Of a stretch of 64,000 bases of DNA, positions 17,237 to 25,346 are shown piece by piece. A program made the position numbers and the translations under genes. The notes beneath the pieces were generated by a model. It was not told the origin of the DNA and searched no databases. It was given only the letters and a program-made list of their open reading frames with translations. The stretch comes from DATFVA01 sp963747755 (lineage in GTDB: Bacteria > Bacteroidota > Ignavibacteria > Ignavibacteriales > Ignavibacteriaceae): the NCBI GenBank assembly GCA_963747755.1, contig CAVVGK010000004.1:1-64000 (forward strand), in the 5' to 3' direction. Positions within the stretch are counted from its first letter, which is position 1. Every line of letters starts with the position of its first letter.

Positions 17237-17685
17237 TCATCATTTACAGATACAGAGGGAGGATAATATTTAATTTCAGCGGACTTAAGTTTATAGTTTG
17301 TTGGAAGGTCATATAACCTGCCGTTTACTGCATAGGGATAATGATACTGACGATTAAAGAAATTTGTATCCCTTGTAAGCCTGTCGGCAAACATCAGCGT
17401 TCCCTGTAAAAGATTTGTCTCCTGAACGGATTCAACAAAAAATGAGGAACAGGAAGGACTGAAAGGACAATTATCGCCGTCAACATCGGAGATGAATATC
17501 CAGTAAGCATGAGTAAAGGAGCTGACGAACATATTTGTGACCGAACCTTTTTCGATCCCATAACTTCGATTACTAAAATTAGGTTGCACCTGATATGATA
17601 TATCAGCTTTGCCCCATTTATGTGTTTCTGTCTGCGCGGAAAGCAGAACAGGTAAGAATGTGAGAATGATTACTAAGTACTTCAT
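17233..17685 (-). CDS. YidD-like protein with signal peptide
   Basis: YidD proteins help insert membrane proteins near YidC. The diagnostic Cys-containing core is here as CPFSPSCSSFFVESVQETNL followed by a basic-aromatic segment ADRLTRDTNFFN. Unlike ordinary YidD (about 70-90 residues, cytoplasmic face), this one is about 150 residues and begins MKYLVIILTFLPVLLSAQ, a signal peptide, so it should be exported. I chose ATG 17685: the 14 codons upstream of it come from a generic repeat-like sequence (CAGAGACGCTGAGGCGCAAA) and would spoil the signal peptide. It heads the three-gene operon. Confidence 0.78.
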   Translation of the reverse strand: MKYLVIILTFLPVLLSAQTETHKWGKADISYQVQPNFSNRSYGIEKGSVTNMFVSSFTHAYWIFISDVDGDNCPFSPSCSSFFVESVQETNLLQGTLMFADRLTRDTNFFNRQYHYPYAVNGRLYDLPTNYKLKSAEIKYYPPSVSVNDE

Positions 17686-17756
17686 AATTTCTTTGCGCCT
17701 CAGCGTCTCTGTTATGATTTTATTCACCGCAGAGACGCGAAACTGCTAATCAATTT

Positions 17757-18902
17757 TTATTTCGAATCAAGTAATGCACGTGCGATAACCATTTTCTGAA
17801 TTTCGGAAGTACCTTCATAAATTTCAGTGATCTTTGAATCACGAAGGTATCTTTCCACAAGGTACTCTCTTACATATCCGTAACCACCGTGTATTTGGAT
17901 TGCATCGAGGGCATTTTCAACTGCAATTGTTGACGAGTACAATTTAGCCATAGCCGCTTCTTTCCAGTAAGGCTTACCAGCATCCTTAAGAGCAGCAGAG
18001 CGGAAAGTAAGTAATTTCGCGCTGTCAACCTTCATAGCCATGTCAGCCAGTTTAAACTGGATCGCCTGGAATTTGGAGATGTGCTCGCCAAAAGCTTTTC
18101 TTTCCTGCGAATATTTCAGAGCCGCCTCAAGCGCTGCTTCAGCAATACCGATAGCCTGGGCAGCTATACCGATCCTGCCGCCGTTGAGAGTATTCATAGC
18201 GAAGTTGAAGCCTTTACCCTCTTCCCAGACCATGTTTTCCGCCGGTACTCTGCAGTTTTCAAATGTAAGCGAACAGGTATCAGAGCTTCTGATTCCGAGT
18301 TTATCTTCCTTCTTGCCATGATCAAAACCGGCAGTTCCTTTTTCTACCAGAAAAGTTGAAATTCCCTTATGTCCCTTCGCTTTATCCGTCGTCGCCATGA
18401 CCAGGGCATAATCGCAACTTACGCCGTTGGTTATCCAGTTTTTAATGCCGTTAAGTACATAATAGTCGCCGTCTTTATCGGCTGTAGTTTTCTGTTTGGT
18501 AGCATCGCTTCCTGCTTCAGGTTCAGAGAGAGCAAAACTGCCAAGTTTCTGACCCTGAGCGAGAGGAAGGAGATATTTTTCTTTAATGAAGTCTGAACCA
18601 TATTTTTCAAGTCCGTAACATACCAGCGAATTGTTTACCGACATAATGACGCCGACGCTGGCATCAACTTTCGAAACTTCTATCATAGCGAGCACATAGC
18701 TCAAAGTATCGAGATCTGCCCCCCCATGTTCAGTCGGAACCATCATACCCATAAACCCCAGCTCGCCAAGCTTCTTAACTATTTCTGCAGGAAATTCTGC
18801 TTTGATATCCCTTTCGACGGCGGAGGGAGCTATTTCAGCCTGGGCGAATTCACGGGCCGATTCCATGATCATTTTCTGATCGTCTGTAAGATCGAAATTC
18901 AT
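17757..18902 (-). CDS. Acyl-CoA dehydrogenase, short/medium-chain type
   Basis: This FAD enzyme oxidises acyl-CoA to trans-2-enoyl-CoA and passes electrons to ETF. The 381-residue length is standard. Signatures include LGSFALSEPEAGSDATKQKT, the GGRIGIAAQAIGIAEAAL helix, QIHGGYGYVREYLVERYLRD and the catalytic base Glu363 in IYEGTSEIQ, the position used by short- and medium-chain enzymes. The substrate could equally be butyryl-CoA or a branched-chain acyl-CoA. No other beta-oxidation gene is adjacent. Confidence 0.95.
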   Translation of the reverse strand: MNFDLTDDQKMIMESAREFAQAEIAPSAVERDIKAEFPAEIVKKLGELGFMGMMVPTEHGGADLDTLSYVLAMIEVSKVDASVGVIMSVNNSLVCYGLEKYGSDFIKEKYLLPLAQGQKLGSFALSEPEAGSDATKQKTTADKDGDYYVLNGIKNWITNGVSCDYALVMATTDKAKGHKGISTFLVEKGTAGFDHGKKEDKLGIRSSDTCSLTFENCRVPAENMVWEEGKGFNFAMNTLNGGRIGIAAQAIGIAEAALEAALKYSQERKAFGEHISKFQAIQFKLADMAMKVDSAKLLTFRSAALKDAGKPYWKEAAMAKLYSSTIAVENALDAIQIHGGYGYVREYLVERYLRDSKITEIYEGTSEIQKMVIARALLDSK

Positions 18903-19202
18903 TATTTCTTCCCTGATTTTTGTGATGAGAATAAAGTATTATAAAATTTAATTTCCAAGATACTTTAATCCTGTTTTTATAGCAATGTAATCAGGATTAA
19001 TATCGCCTATTTGGCCTCTATAAGCGGACAGATAATTACGGCTGAACTGTAAGGAATATCGGCAAGAGCCTCTCCGCCACCTTGCTCCTGCTTTCCGGGA
19101 AGCTGCCGGCGGGTCATATTTGGACAAGCTGAACGTAACCTCTTAATTTGGGTCGTTTTGATTGAGATTTTATGGCAGGATCCAGATTTGTATATTTGCT
19201 TG
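18903..19202. other. Divergent intergenic region with an unexplained GC-rich patch
   Basis: This 300-base spacer lies between the divergent acyl-CoA dehydrogenase and rlmN genes. Bases 19055-19120 are notably GC-richer than their flanks and can form a hairpin pairing GCAAG with CTTGC. A minus-strand frame over it has no family resemblance. TATATT at about 19190 is a possible -10 element close to the rlmN start. Confidence 0.4.
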
Positions 19203-20327
19203 ATGTCAATCGATAATGAAAATACAGAGCGGGTAAAATCTCCCATAAAGAAGACAAGATTAAAAGGATTAACGCTGAGCGAGCTCCAGGATTATTTTAC
19301 AGAGGCGGGTGAGCCTAAATTCCGTGCTGAACAGGTTTTCAACTGGATGTACAATCGCCTGGCTGATGATTTTGAGGAAATGAAGAACCTTCCTAAGGAC
19401 CTTCGCTCGGAATTAAGCGAATCTGCGGAAATCGATACTCTCTCAGATGAGGGCTCCGAAGTATCAGGAGAAACCGGGACAAAGAAATACATCTTCAGCA
19501 CCAGGGAAAGTCATCTCATTGAGTCAGTTATTATCCCTGAAAAGAAAAGAACAACACTTTGCATATCAACCCAGGTCGGCTGTCCTCTCGACTGTAAGTT
19601 CTGCGCTACAGGATTAATGGGCTACAAAAAAAATCTCTCAGCCGGAGAAATATTTGACCAGTATAAGATGGCGGCGAAGGATTATGGTAAGGAAAATATA
19701 AGCAATGTCGTCTATATGGGAATGGGCGAACCGCTGCTGAATTATAAGGAAACCTTAAAATCACTCGAGATCTTCGGCAATGATCTAACTACAGGATTAA
19801 GTTTAAAAAGGATAACCGTTTCTACTGCGGGGATTGCTCCCAGGATCAGGGAACTGGCAGATTCAGGATTAAATGTAAAGCTTGCATTTTCCCTCCATTC
19901 CTGCTTTGAAGATGTAAGGTCGAAGATAATGCCTATTAATAAAAAATATTCCCTCGCAGAAAACGTAGAGGCAATGAAATATTATGCGAAGAAAACAGGG
20001 ACAAGGATTACTTTCGAATATGTGATGCTAAAGGGAATAAATGACAGAGCTGAGGATCTGAATGCCCTTGTTAAACTCTGCAGTAAGATTCCTTCTAAAG
20101 TAAACGTGATACCTTTTAACTCGTTAAAGCATATGAACCCCGACGGCTTCTCGGCGCAGCTCGAACCCACGCCGCGGAAAAGGATTGAGGAATTCTGCCG
20201 GAGGTTAAAAGATAAAAATGTTACGGTTATTGTTCGTTATACGCAGGGAGAGGATATTGCTGCTGCGTGCGGACAGTTAGCAATTCAAGGGAAAAGTAAA
20301 AAGGAGAAAGTGGAAATTAAAAAGTGA
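19203..20327 (+). CDS. rlmN: 23S rRNA/tRNA adenine-C2 methyltransferase RlmN
   Basis: RlmN is a radical-SAM enzyme that methylates C2 of A2503 in 23S rRNA and A37 in some tRNAs. From ATG 19203 it is 374 residues. The radical-SAM cluster is Cys127, Cys131 and Cys134 in CPLDCKFCATG. Cys120 and the C-terminal Cys in DIAAACGQL are the methyl-transfer pair. An upstream ATG at 19158 would add 15 unconserved residues across a likely promoter, so I prefer 19203. It overlaps the following methyltransferase gene by four bases. Confidence 0.95.
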   Translation: MSIDNENTERVKSPIKKTRLKGLTLSELQDYFTEAGEPKFRAEQVFNWMYNRLADDFEEMKNLPKDLRSELSESAEIDTLSDEGSEVSGETGTKKYIFSTRESHLIESVIIPEKKRTTLCISTQVGCPLDCKFCATGLMGYKKNLSAGEIFDQYKMAAKDYGKENISNVVYMGMGEPLLNYKETLKSLEIFGNDLTTGLSLKRITVSTAGIAPRIRELADSGLNVKLAFSLHSCFEDVRSKIMPINKKYSLAENVEAMKYYAKKTGTRITFEYVMLKGINDRAEDLNALVKLCSKIPSKVNVIPFNSLKHMNPDGFSAQLEPTPRKRIEEFCRRLKDKNVTVIVRYTQGEDIAAACGQLAIQGKSKKEKVEIKK

Positions 20328-20911
20328 AGAAGCTGACGCACGATGAGATCTCCGAGAAGAGATATACTCTTGATAATCTGCATACTACTCCTAAAATGCC
20401 TGTGTACGTTCTTCTTAACAGCATACGAAGCAATTATAATGTTGGCTCAATCTTTCGTACATCAGACGGAGCGATGATAGAAAAGCTGTATCTGTGCGGG
20501 TATACTCCACATCCTCCCCTGCCCGGAAAAGAAGGACAAGATACAGGAAAAAAAGAGGTGCTGAAAACCGCTCTCGGCTCCACAGAAAGTGTATCGTGGG
20601 AGTATTTAAAAGATCCGGCTGCTGTGATCAAAGAACTTAAGAAACAGGGAGTTAAAATCTGCGCGCTTGAACTCACTTCCAAAAGTAAACTCTATCACGA
20701 AGTCAAAAGCAGCGACTTTCCTTTGTGTATTATTGTCGGCAACGAAATAACAGGGGTAGCACAGGAGCTCATTGATTTATGCGATTTTTCTATTGAGATT
20801 CCTCAGTACGGAATTAAACAGTCGTTAAATGTTGCTGTAGCTTATGGAATTGCCGTGTTTGAGATGAGGAGGATTTTTGATCATGCCAGGAACCAGAAAG
20901 CCTTCAAATAA
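20324..20911 (+). CDS. SpoU/TrmH-type RNA 2'-O-methyltransferase
   Basis: The 195-residue protein is a SPOUT methyltransferase with its three motifs: NSIRSNYNVGSIFRTSDG, ICIIVGNEITGVAQE-like LCIIVGNEITGVAQELIDLC, and IEIPQYGIKQSLNVAVAYGI. The likely substrate is a tRNA ribose, but the target cannot be fixed from sequence. Translation starts at GTG within GTGA, overlapping the rlmN stop. The end overlaps the convergent AlbA_2 gene by eight bases. Confidence 0.92.
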   Translation: MKKLTHDEISEKRYTLDNLHTTPKMPVYVLLNSIRSNYNVGSIFRTSDGAMIEKLYLCGYTPHPPLPGKEGQDTGKKEVLKTALGSTESVSWEYLKDPAAVIKELKKQGVKICALELTSKSKLYHEVKSSDFPLCIIVGNEITGVAQELIDLCDFSIEIPQYGIKQSLNVAVAYGIAVFEMRRIFDHARNQKAFK

Positions 20912-21557
20912 CAGTAAAATATTCGTCCCCATTGTCTTTAGTATGAATCATAAGAAGGTTTGCTCTTACCATCTTAACAAGGGTTCTTGAAGCTCTCCTT
21001 TCAGAAATATTCACTAGATCGCTTAATTCCCTGACTGAGATAGTCTCATTCTTATCCAGGTAGTCAAATACATATTTCTCGGTTGATCCGATAGTATATT
21101 TCTTCAGACTCAGTTCCTGAGTCTGCGCACGGAGTATTCTGATCATCTCTTTGCTTGCCTGCATACTTTTGTCATTCACCCTGACAAGTACAGTCGACTT
21201 ATTGAGGTCGAGTTCATTGAGGTAATCCTGAAGTCTGTGTGGTTTATTATCCGACTCCGGTACAGATACCACCACAACTTCTTTTCCATAGACTTCAAGG
21301 AATTCTATCTCGTATTCAATAGGGGGTTCACAATAATTCCGGGCAGCATCTTTAATTAGTTCAGCTTCTGATTTTTCACTCTCAACTCCAACTACCTGTT
21401 TATCGTCATCAATGCCGAACAGGATATAGCCGCCGCGCGTATTCGCAAAAGCAATCATTTCCCGGGCAATTTTTTCAGGGGATGAAAATCTCCTTTTAAA
21501 CTCAATCTGTAAACTTTCACCCTCTTCAATTAAATCAATTAAATCTTTTCTCTTCAT
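20904..21557 (-). CDS. AlbA_2/Schlafen-like domain protein with winged helix
   Basis: The 217-residue protein has an N-terminal AlbA_2 (divergent AAA_4) domain marked by GESLQIEFKRRFSSPEKIAR and MIAFANTRGGYILFGIDDD. A C-terminal helix-turn-helix follows at about 165-217 (ISVRELSDLVNISERRASRT). These proteins are generally thought to bind nucleic acids or regulate transcription; no target is known. It overlaps mtgA upstream by four bases, an unusual pairing of a putative regulator with a peptidoglycan enzyme. Confidence 0.85.
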   Translation of the reverse strand: MKRKDLIDLIEEGESLQIEFKRRFSSPEKIAREMIAFANTRGGYILFGIDDDKQVVGVESEKSEAELIKDAARNYCEPPIEYEIEFLEVYGKEVVVVSVPESDNKPHRLQDYLNELDLNKSTVLVRVNDKSMQASKEMIRILRAQTQELSLKKYTIGSTEKYVFDYLDKNETISVRELSDLVNISERRASRTLVKMVRANLLMIHTKDNGDEYFTVI

Positions 21558-22306
21558 TTTTCATCAGGAAATAAAATAATGTCGTTTAATCTTCCCCTGA
21601 TAATAGCAGACCGCCTTAAAACGTACCGTGAGTTCTTATTCGCCGGATGTACAAGCGGAGAAGGAAGCACGGCTGCCAGCCTTGCGCATTCATTCACGTT
21701 AAGCTGAACCGGCTCCTTATTAAAATATTTCTCTGAAGCAGCATCAATACCGAAAATACCATCGCCCCATTCTACAGCATTTATATATGCCTGCAGGATT
21801 GTCCTTTTGCTTAATTCTTTTTCCATTCTTAAAGCAGTTATAAGTTCCTTGCCTTTTCTAAAGACAGATTTCTCTGTAGTGAAGAATAAATTTTTTGCAA
21901 GCTGCATAGTCAGTGTACTCCCGCCCCTATATATACGGCGTCTTCTTTTATTTTGATTTAAAGCCATATTTAACTCTTTCCAATCAATTCCTTTGTGAGA
22001 AAAGAACGCTCCATCCTCCATTGAGATTATTCCTTTCAACAGGTTAGGATTCACATCACTTATGGAAGTCCATGACTGCGTCGGGTAAAAAATCAGATCA
22101 CTATCGAGGGCTCTCTCCTCCATAAGGGAGGTAACTCTGAAATGATAATACTCGAAATAGGGTACCTGAAAGGCGGGAATACTGAAATAAAGCAGGAGAA
22201 AAATATAGGCGGCGGCGGTTTTGAACTTATGAGTTCTTAAATATGGTACAAACCGTCCGAAAGCCGCGCCAAGCTCATTTTCCGGGAATTGCAAAGATGA
22301 AATCAT
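21554..22306 (-). CDS. mtgA: Monofunctional peptidoglycan glycosyltransferase
   Basis: MtgA polymerises lipid II glycan strands at the outer face of the inner membrane. The 250-residue protein has one N-terminal membrane helix (about 34-50) and the GT51 motifs: catalytic Glu in SMEDGAFFSHKGID, GGSTLTMQLAKNLFF and RTILQAYINAVEWGDGIFGI. No transpeptidase domain follows. It lies 30 bases beyond the SprE-like gene and overlaps the AlbA_2 gene. Confidence 0.95.
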   Translation of the reverse strand: MISSLQFPENELGAAFGRFVPYLRTHKFKTAAAYIFLLLYFSIPAFQVPYFEYYHFRVTSLMEERALDSDLIFYPTQSWTSISDVNPNLLKGIISMEDGAFFSHKGIDWKELNMALNQNKRRRRIYRGGSTLTMQLAKNLFFTTEKSVFRKGKELITALRMEKELSKRTILQAYINAVEWGDGIFGIDAASEKYFNKEPVQLNVNECARLAAVLPSPLVHPANKNSRYVLRRSAIIRGRLNDIILFPDEK

Positions 22307-22336
22307 AATATTCCTGGCAGGACTATTAAAGAACTT

Positions 22337-24847
22337 TTACCTTTTCGGCTTAATCTCACCTGGGGTGAGTGAATCAACCTCTGTCCCTGATTTTTCCCTC
22401 AGGTTTTCAAGTTCACGGTTTTCATTTCTCCTCATACTGTCTATAACCTGGGGAACTTTATTATTCAGTGTATCAACGCCTCTGTGAAGTGCATTAGTAT
22501 CAGGTTCACCGAACCTGTTAGGAGGCAGATCCTTAAATTTAAGAGTGTCCTCACGCTGGATCTTATAACCAAGGGAGTCGACCTGCGAGAGGGAGTCAAA
22601 TTGTGTAACTGAGTCAGCCTGCGGCCGGGAACCCGCCTGCATCAGTGAATCCACTCTAGCGAGTGAATCGACTTTCGCAAGAGAATCTACCCGTATTGCT
22701 TCCATCTTTTTAAGCGAATCTTCACGCACTTTAACTATGCGCTTTTGCTCCTGATTATAGATGCTGATTTTTTGAGTTATTTTGTTTGCATAGACGGTAG
22801 CAGGATACTTAACCTTAAGCGAATCATAAATAGCAGCCGCAGAATCGGGTTTATCAAGTTCATTTTCAAGGATCCAGCCGGAGGCATATAAAGCCTTGGG
22901 AGCCAGCGGTGAAGCCGGGTAATCTTTATAAATAAATTTTAATTTTACAAGAGAGGAATCGTATTTATCGTCCAGCATATCTTTCTCTGCAGAAGCATAA
23001 ATATCCTCTGCAGGATCAAAATTCAGATTTTTCAACTCCCTGCCCAGCTTGTTTGCTGCAGCATTGACGATCCCCTGTTCAGGATATTCAGTATAGATAA
23101 TATTAAAGAGACTATCGGCTTTTAGTGAATCATTCTGAGTGAGGTAATAACTGCCGAGTGCGTATAGAGTTCTTGCCATGTAATGAGGACCAGGATTCAG
23201 ATCAAGGATATCACTATAGTAAATATAGGCAGAATCAGGTATGTTAAATTCCGTAAAGAAAAGGTTGCCCATCTCAAATTTTTCTCTAATTATGAGAGAC
23301 TGCAGAGAGTCCAGCGGCAGATCAGGCTTCTTAGGCGGAACTTTCCCGTGCATCAGCTCTTTTACTCTTTTCTCAAAATTTGGTGATGCCATACCTGAAA
23401 TGAGATTATTCTTCTGCTTGAGGCTATCGAGCGGATTCACAATGACTGTATCAGGAACTGTAATTACCTGTCCCCGGGTATCCCGAACAACATTTCCGAA
23501 CTGATCCAGACTATCCCTTTGAACAACAGTAGTATCTATTGTCAAGCCAGTCGTATCCCGCACGAAGAGAGCCGAATCCATTTTGGCTTTTACCTCTGCA
23601 AATTCCTGCTCAGCAATTACCTGATCCTCAACATCCTTCCGTTCGTTATAATATTCAGTTGAGTCTTTTGTATACTGTTCGGGGTTTTCGGCATAGTAGC
23701 GTTTTTCAATATTATCACTAAGGGTGTTCCGTAGTCCCAGGTACTTAGTGAACAGGCCGGCCTTCTGACGCGCATCTGTTAAATATTCAGGAGGGGCGGC
23801 TGAAGCGGCAGCTCTTGTATAATAGGTGCTGGCACTATCGAAATCCTTGTAATGATTTTCAAAGATAGAACCCAGCTCATATCTAGCCACTCCTGCATTA
23901 ACCGAGGTTTTGTAAGTTGTATCAACCTTAACCAGAACGTCAACTGCTTCGTCATACTCATCAAGCTTGGTAAGTGTTACTCCCTTTTCAAGGTTTATCT
24001 CATCATAATGATCGGAATATTTATCCTGCGTACTCATATCATCAAAAATTTCGAAAGCCTGATCATTTTGACCGGATTGACGCAGCACTTTGCCGAGTTC
24101 AAGACGTGCGCCGTATTGAGTTTCGTACGAAGGAGAAAAATCGAAAACCTGTCTGAAAGCGGTTATTGCATTATCAAGATCACTAACCTTTTCATATAAT
24201 TTACCAAGTTCGAATTCTATTTCGGCATTTATTTCATCATCATCCGAGTTTTTAAGAAAATCGTTTGATGCAGTTATTGCAGCTGCATAATCCTCCTGGG
24301 CTATTTTATACTTGATCTCCTCAAGAAATGCCTCAGTAAGAAATTCCTGTTCACCTTCTTCTTCAGATTTCTTCTTTACAGTTTCCAGAACGGTTAATGC
24401 ATCATCGTATTGTTTCAATCTCATCTGGGTTTTCCCAATCCATAACTCAGTCTCAAGAATAAGATCGCTTTCCGGACGTGTAGCTATAAGTTCCTGAAAC
24501 TTCCTCAGAGCCTTAAGATAATTTCTCTGGTAGTAAAATGATTTGCCAAGCATAAGGAGTGCATTATCAACGTATGCCGATTCGGAATGGAACTGGAGGA
24601 TTGTTGAACATTTATCGATTACCTTCGAAAGCTGCTGGTTAACGTTTCCTGCAGCATTTGGTTCTTCAGTAGCAAAGATATCCTTCTGCTGTGTCTTGAT
24701 GGCCTCTTCAGCACTTTCAAAGATATCCTTCGCATCATAATAAAGATTAAAATACGTGGTGAAATCATGCCATACACCGCATCCGTTAAAGGAGAGCAAC
24801 AGCAGAAAAGCGACGAACAACCCGGGAATAAATCTTCTGATATGCAT
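22337..24847 (-). CDS. SprE/PorW-like TPR lipoprotein (T9SS-associated)
   Basis: The 836-residue protein has a lipoprotein-type signal (LLLLSFNGCG, Cys about 23) followed by WHDFTTYFNLYYDAKDIF, close to the start of SprE/PorW proteins. Tandem TPRs span about 90-360 and 540-690 (VDNALLMLGKSFYYQRNYLK and ALYALGSYYLTQNDSLKADS). SprE/PorW supports type IX secretion and gliding in Bacteroidota, and two T9SS cargo proteins are encoded in this window. Residues about 720-770 are a low-complexity run of VDSL-type repeats. The family assignment rests on the N-terminal motif and layout, so it is probable, not certain. Confidence 0.72.
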   Translation of the reverse strand: MHIRRFIPGLFVAFLLLLSFNGCGVWHDFTTYFNLYYDAKDIFESAEEAIKTQQKDIFATEEPNAAGNVNQQLSKVIDKCSTILQFHSESAYVDNALLMLGKSFYYQRNYLKALRKFQELIATRPESDLILETELWIGKTQMRLKQYDDALTVLETVKKKSEEEGEQEFLTEAFLEEIKYKIAQEDYAAAITASNDFLKNSDDDEINAEIEFELGKLYEKVSDLDNAITAFRQVFDFSPSYETQYGARLELGKVLRQSGQNDQAFEIFDDMSTQDKYSDHYDEINLEKGVTLTKLDEYDEAVDVLVKVDTTYKTSVNAGVARYELGSIFENHYKDFDSASTYYTRAAASAAPPEYLTDARQKAGLFTKYLGLRNTLSDNIEKRYYAENPEQYTKDSTEYYNERKDVEDQVIAEQEFAEVKAKMDSALFVRDTTGLTIDTTVVQRDSLDQFGNVVRDTRGQVITVPDTVIVNPLDSLKQKNNLISGMASPNFEKRVKELMHGKVPPKKPDLPLDSLQSLIIREKFEMGNLFFTEFNIPDSAYIYYSDILDLNPGPHYMARTLYALGSYYLTQNDSLKADSLFNIIYTEYPEQGIVNAAANKLGRELKNLNFDPAEDIYASAEKDMLDDKYDSSLVKLKFIYKDYPASPLAPKALYASGWILENELDKPDSAAAIYDSLKVKYPATVYANKITQKISIYNQEQKRIVKVREDSLKKMEAIRVDSLAKVDSLARVDSLMQAGSRPQADSVTQFDSLSQVDSLGYKIQREDTLKFKDLPPNRFGEPDTNALHRGVDTLNNKVPQVIDSMRRNENRELENLREKSGTEVDSLTPGEIKPKR

Positions 24848-24918
24848 AATTCAAGCTAAAAAAGAATAAAAAAAAGTAAAAGGTAAAACCACGCCTATAA
24901 GGTCAATATCTTCATTTC

Positions 24919-24968
24919 GGTGGAGTCTTAGAAAATTCAAAGATTTCTCCTTTCGGTCGAAATGGCAT
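24919..24968 (-). repeat. Degenerate dispersed repeat, copy 1
   Basis: On the minus strand this reads CCATTTCGACCGAAAGGAGAAATCTTTG and is shared, with divergence, with 55667-55702. Its left part (CATTTCGGTGGAG) is a partial inverted copy of the right end, so the unit can fold. Such CATTTCGA/GAGAAATCTTTG fragments are common intergenic debris in Bacteroidota genomes. Confidence 0.5.
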
Positions 24969-24996
24969 CAAGAAGCTTTTTTAACGTTAGGCAGTA

Positions 24997-25335
24997 TCAC
25001 AGTGCTTCATTACCGGATTCTTCCGTTCTGATCCTGATTACATCCTGCACATCGTAAATGAAGATTTTCCCATCTCCCACCTGACCTGTTTTAGCTGTGC
25101 GCAGGATTGCTTCTATCACCTTTTCGGCTTTTTCCTTTTCAACAACCACTTCAATTTTGATTTTGGGAATAAACTCAATCCGGTATTCGCTCCCGCGGTA
25201 GGTTTCGGTATGCCCTTTTTGCCTTCCGTAGCCCCGGACCTCAGTAATCGTCAGTCCCCTTATCCCTTCCTCCACAAGAGCTTCTTTAACCTCATCCAAT
25301 TTAAAGGGACGGATAATAGCCTCAATCTTTTTCAT
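24997..25335 (-). CDS. glnB: P-II family nitrogen regulatory protein
   Basis: P-II trimers sense 2-oxoglutarate, ATP/ADP and glutamine status and bind targets such as GS adenylyltransferase or ammonium channels. The 112-residue protein matches GlnB along its length: MKKIEAIIRPFKLDEVKEAL, the T-loop GRQKGHTETYRGSEYRIEF with the uridylylation site Tyr51, and the B-loop TGQVGDGKIFIYDV. No amtB is adjacent, which favours GlnB over GlnK. glnE lies 4.2 kb away on the other strand. Confidence 0.93.
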   Translation of the reverse strand: MKKIEAIIRPFKLDEVKEALVEEGIRGLTITEVRGYGRQKGHTETYRGSEYRIEFIPKIKIEVVVEKEKAEKVIEAILRTAKTGQVGDGKIFIYDVQDVIRIRTEESGNEAL

Positions 25336-25346
25336 GGCGAAGCCCT

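Noticed and set aside
17686..17727. The 14-codon N-terminal extension of the YidD-like gene
   Set aside because: It derives from a generic repeat-like sequence and would place charged residues before the signal peptide.
19055..19120. GC-rich patch as the signal recognition particle RNA
   Set aside because: It has CCGGAAAGCAGG but lacks the conserved asymmetric-loop sequence with GGAAGGAAGCAG, so it does not fit.
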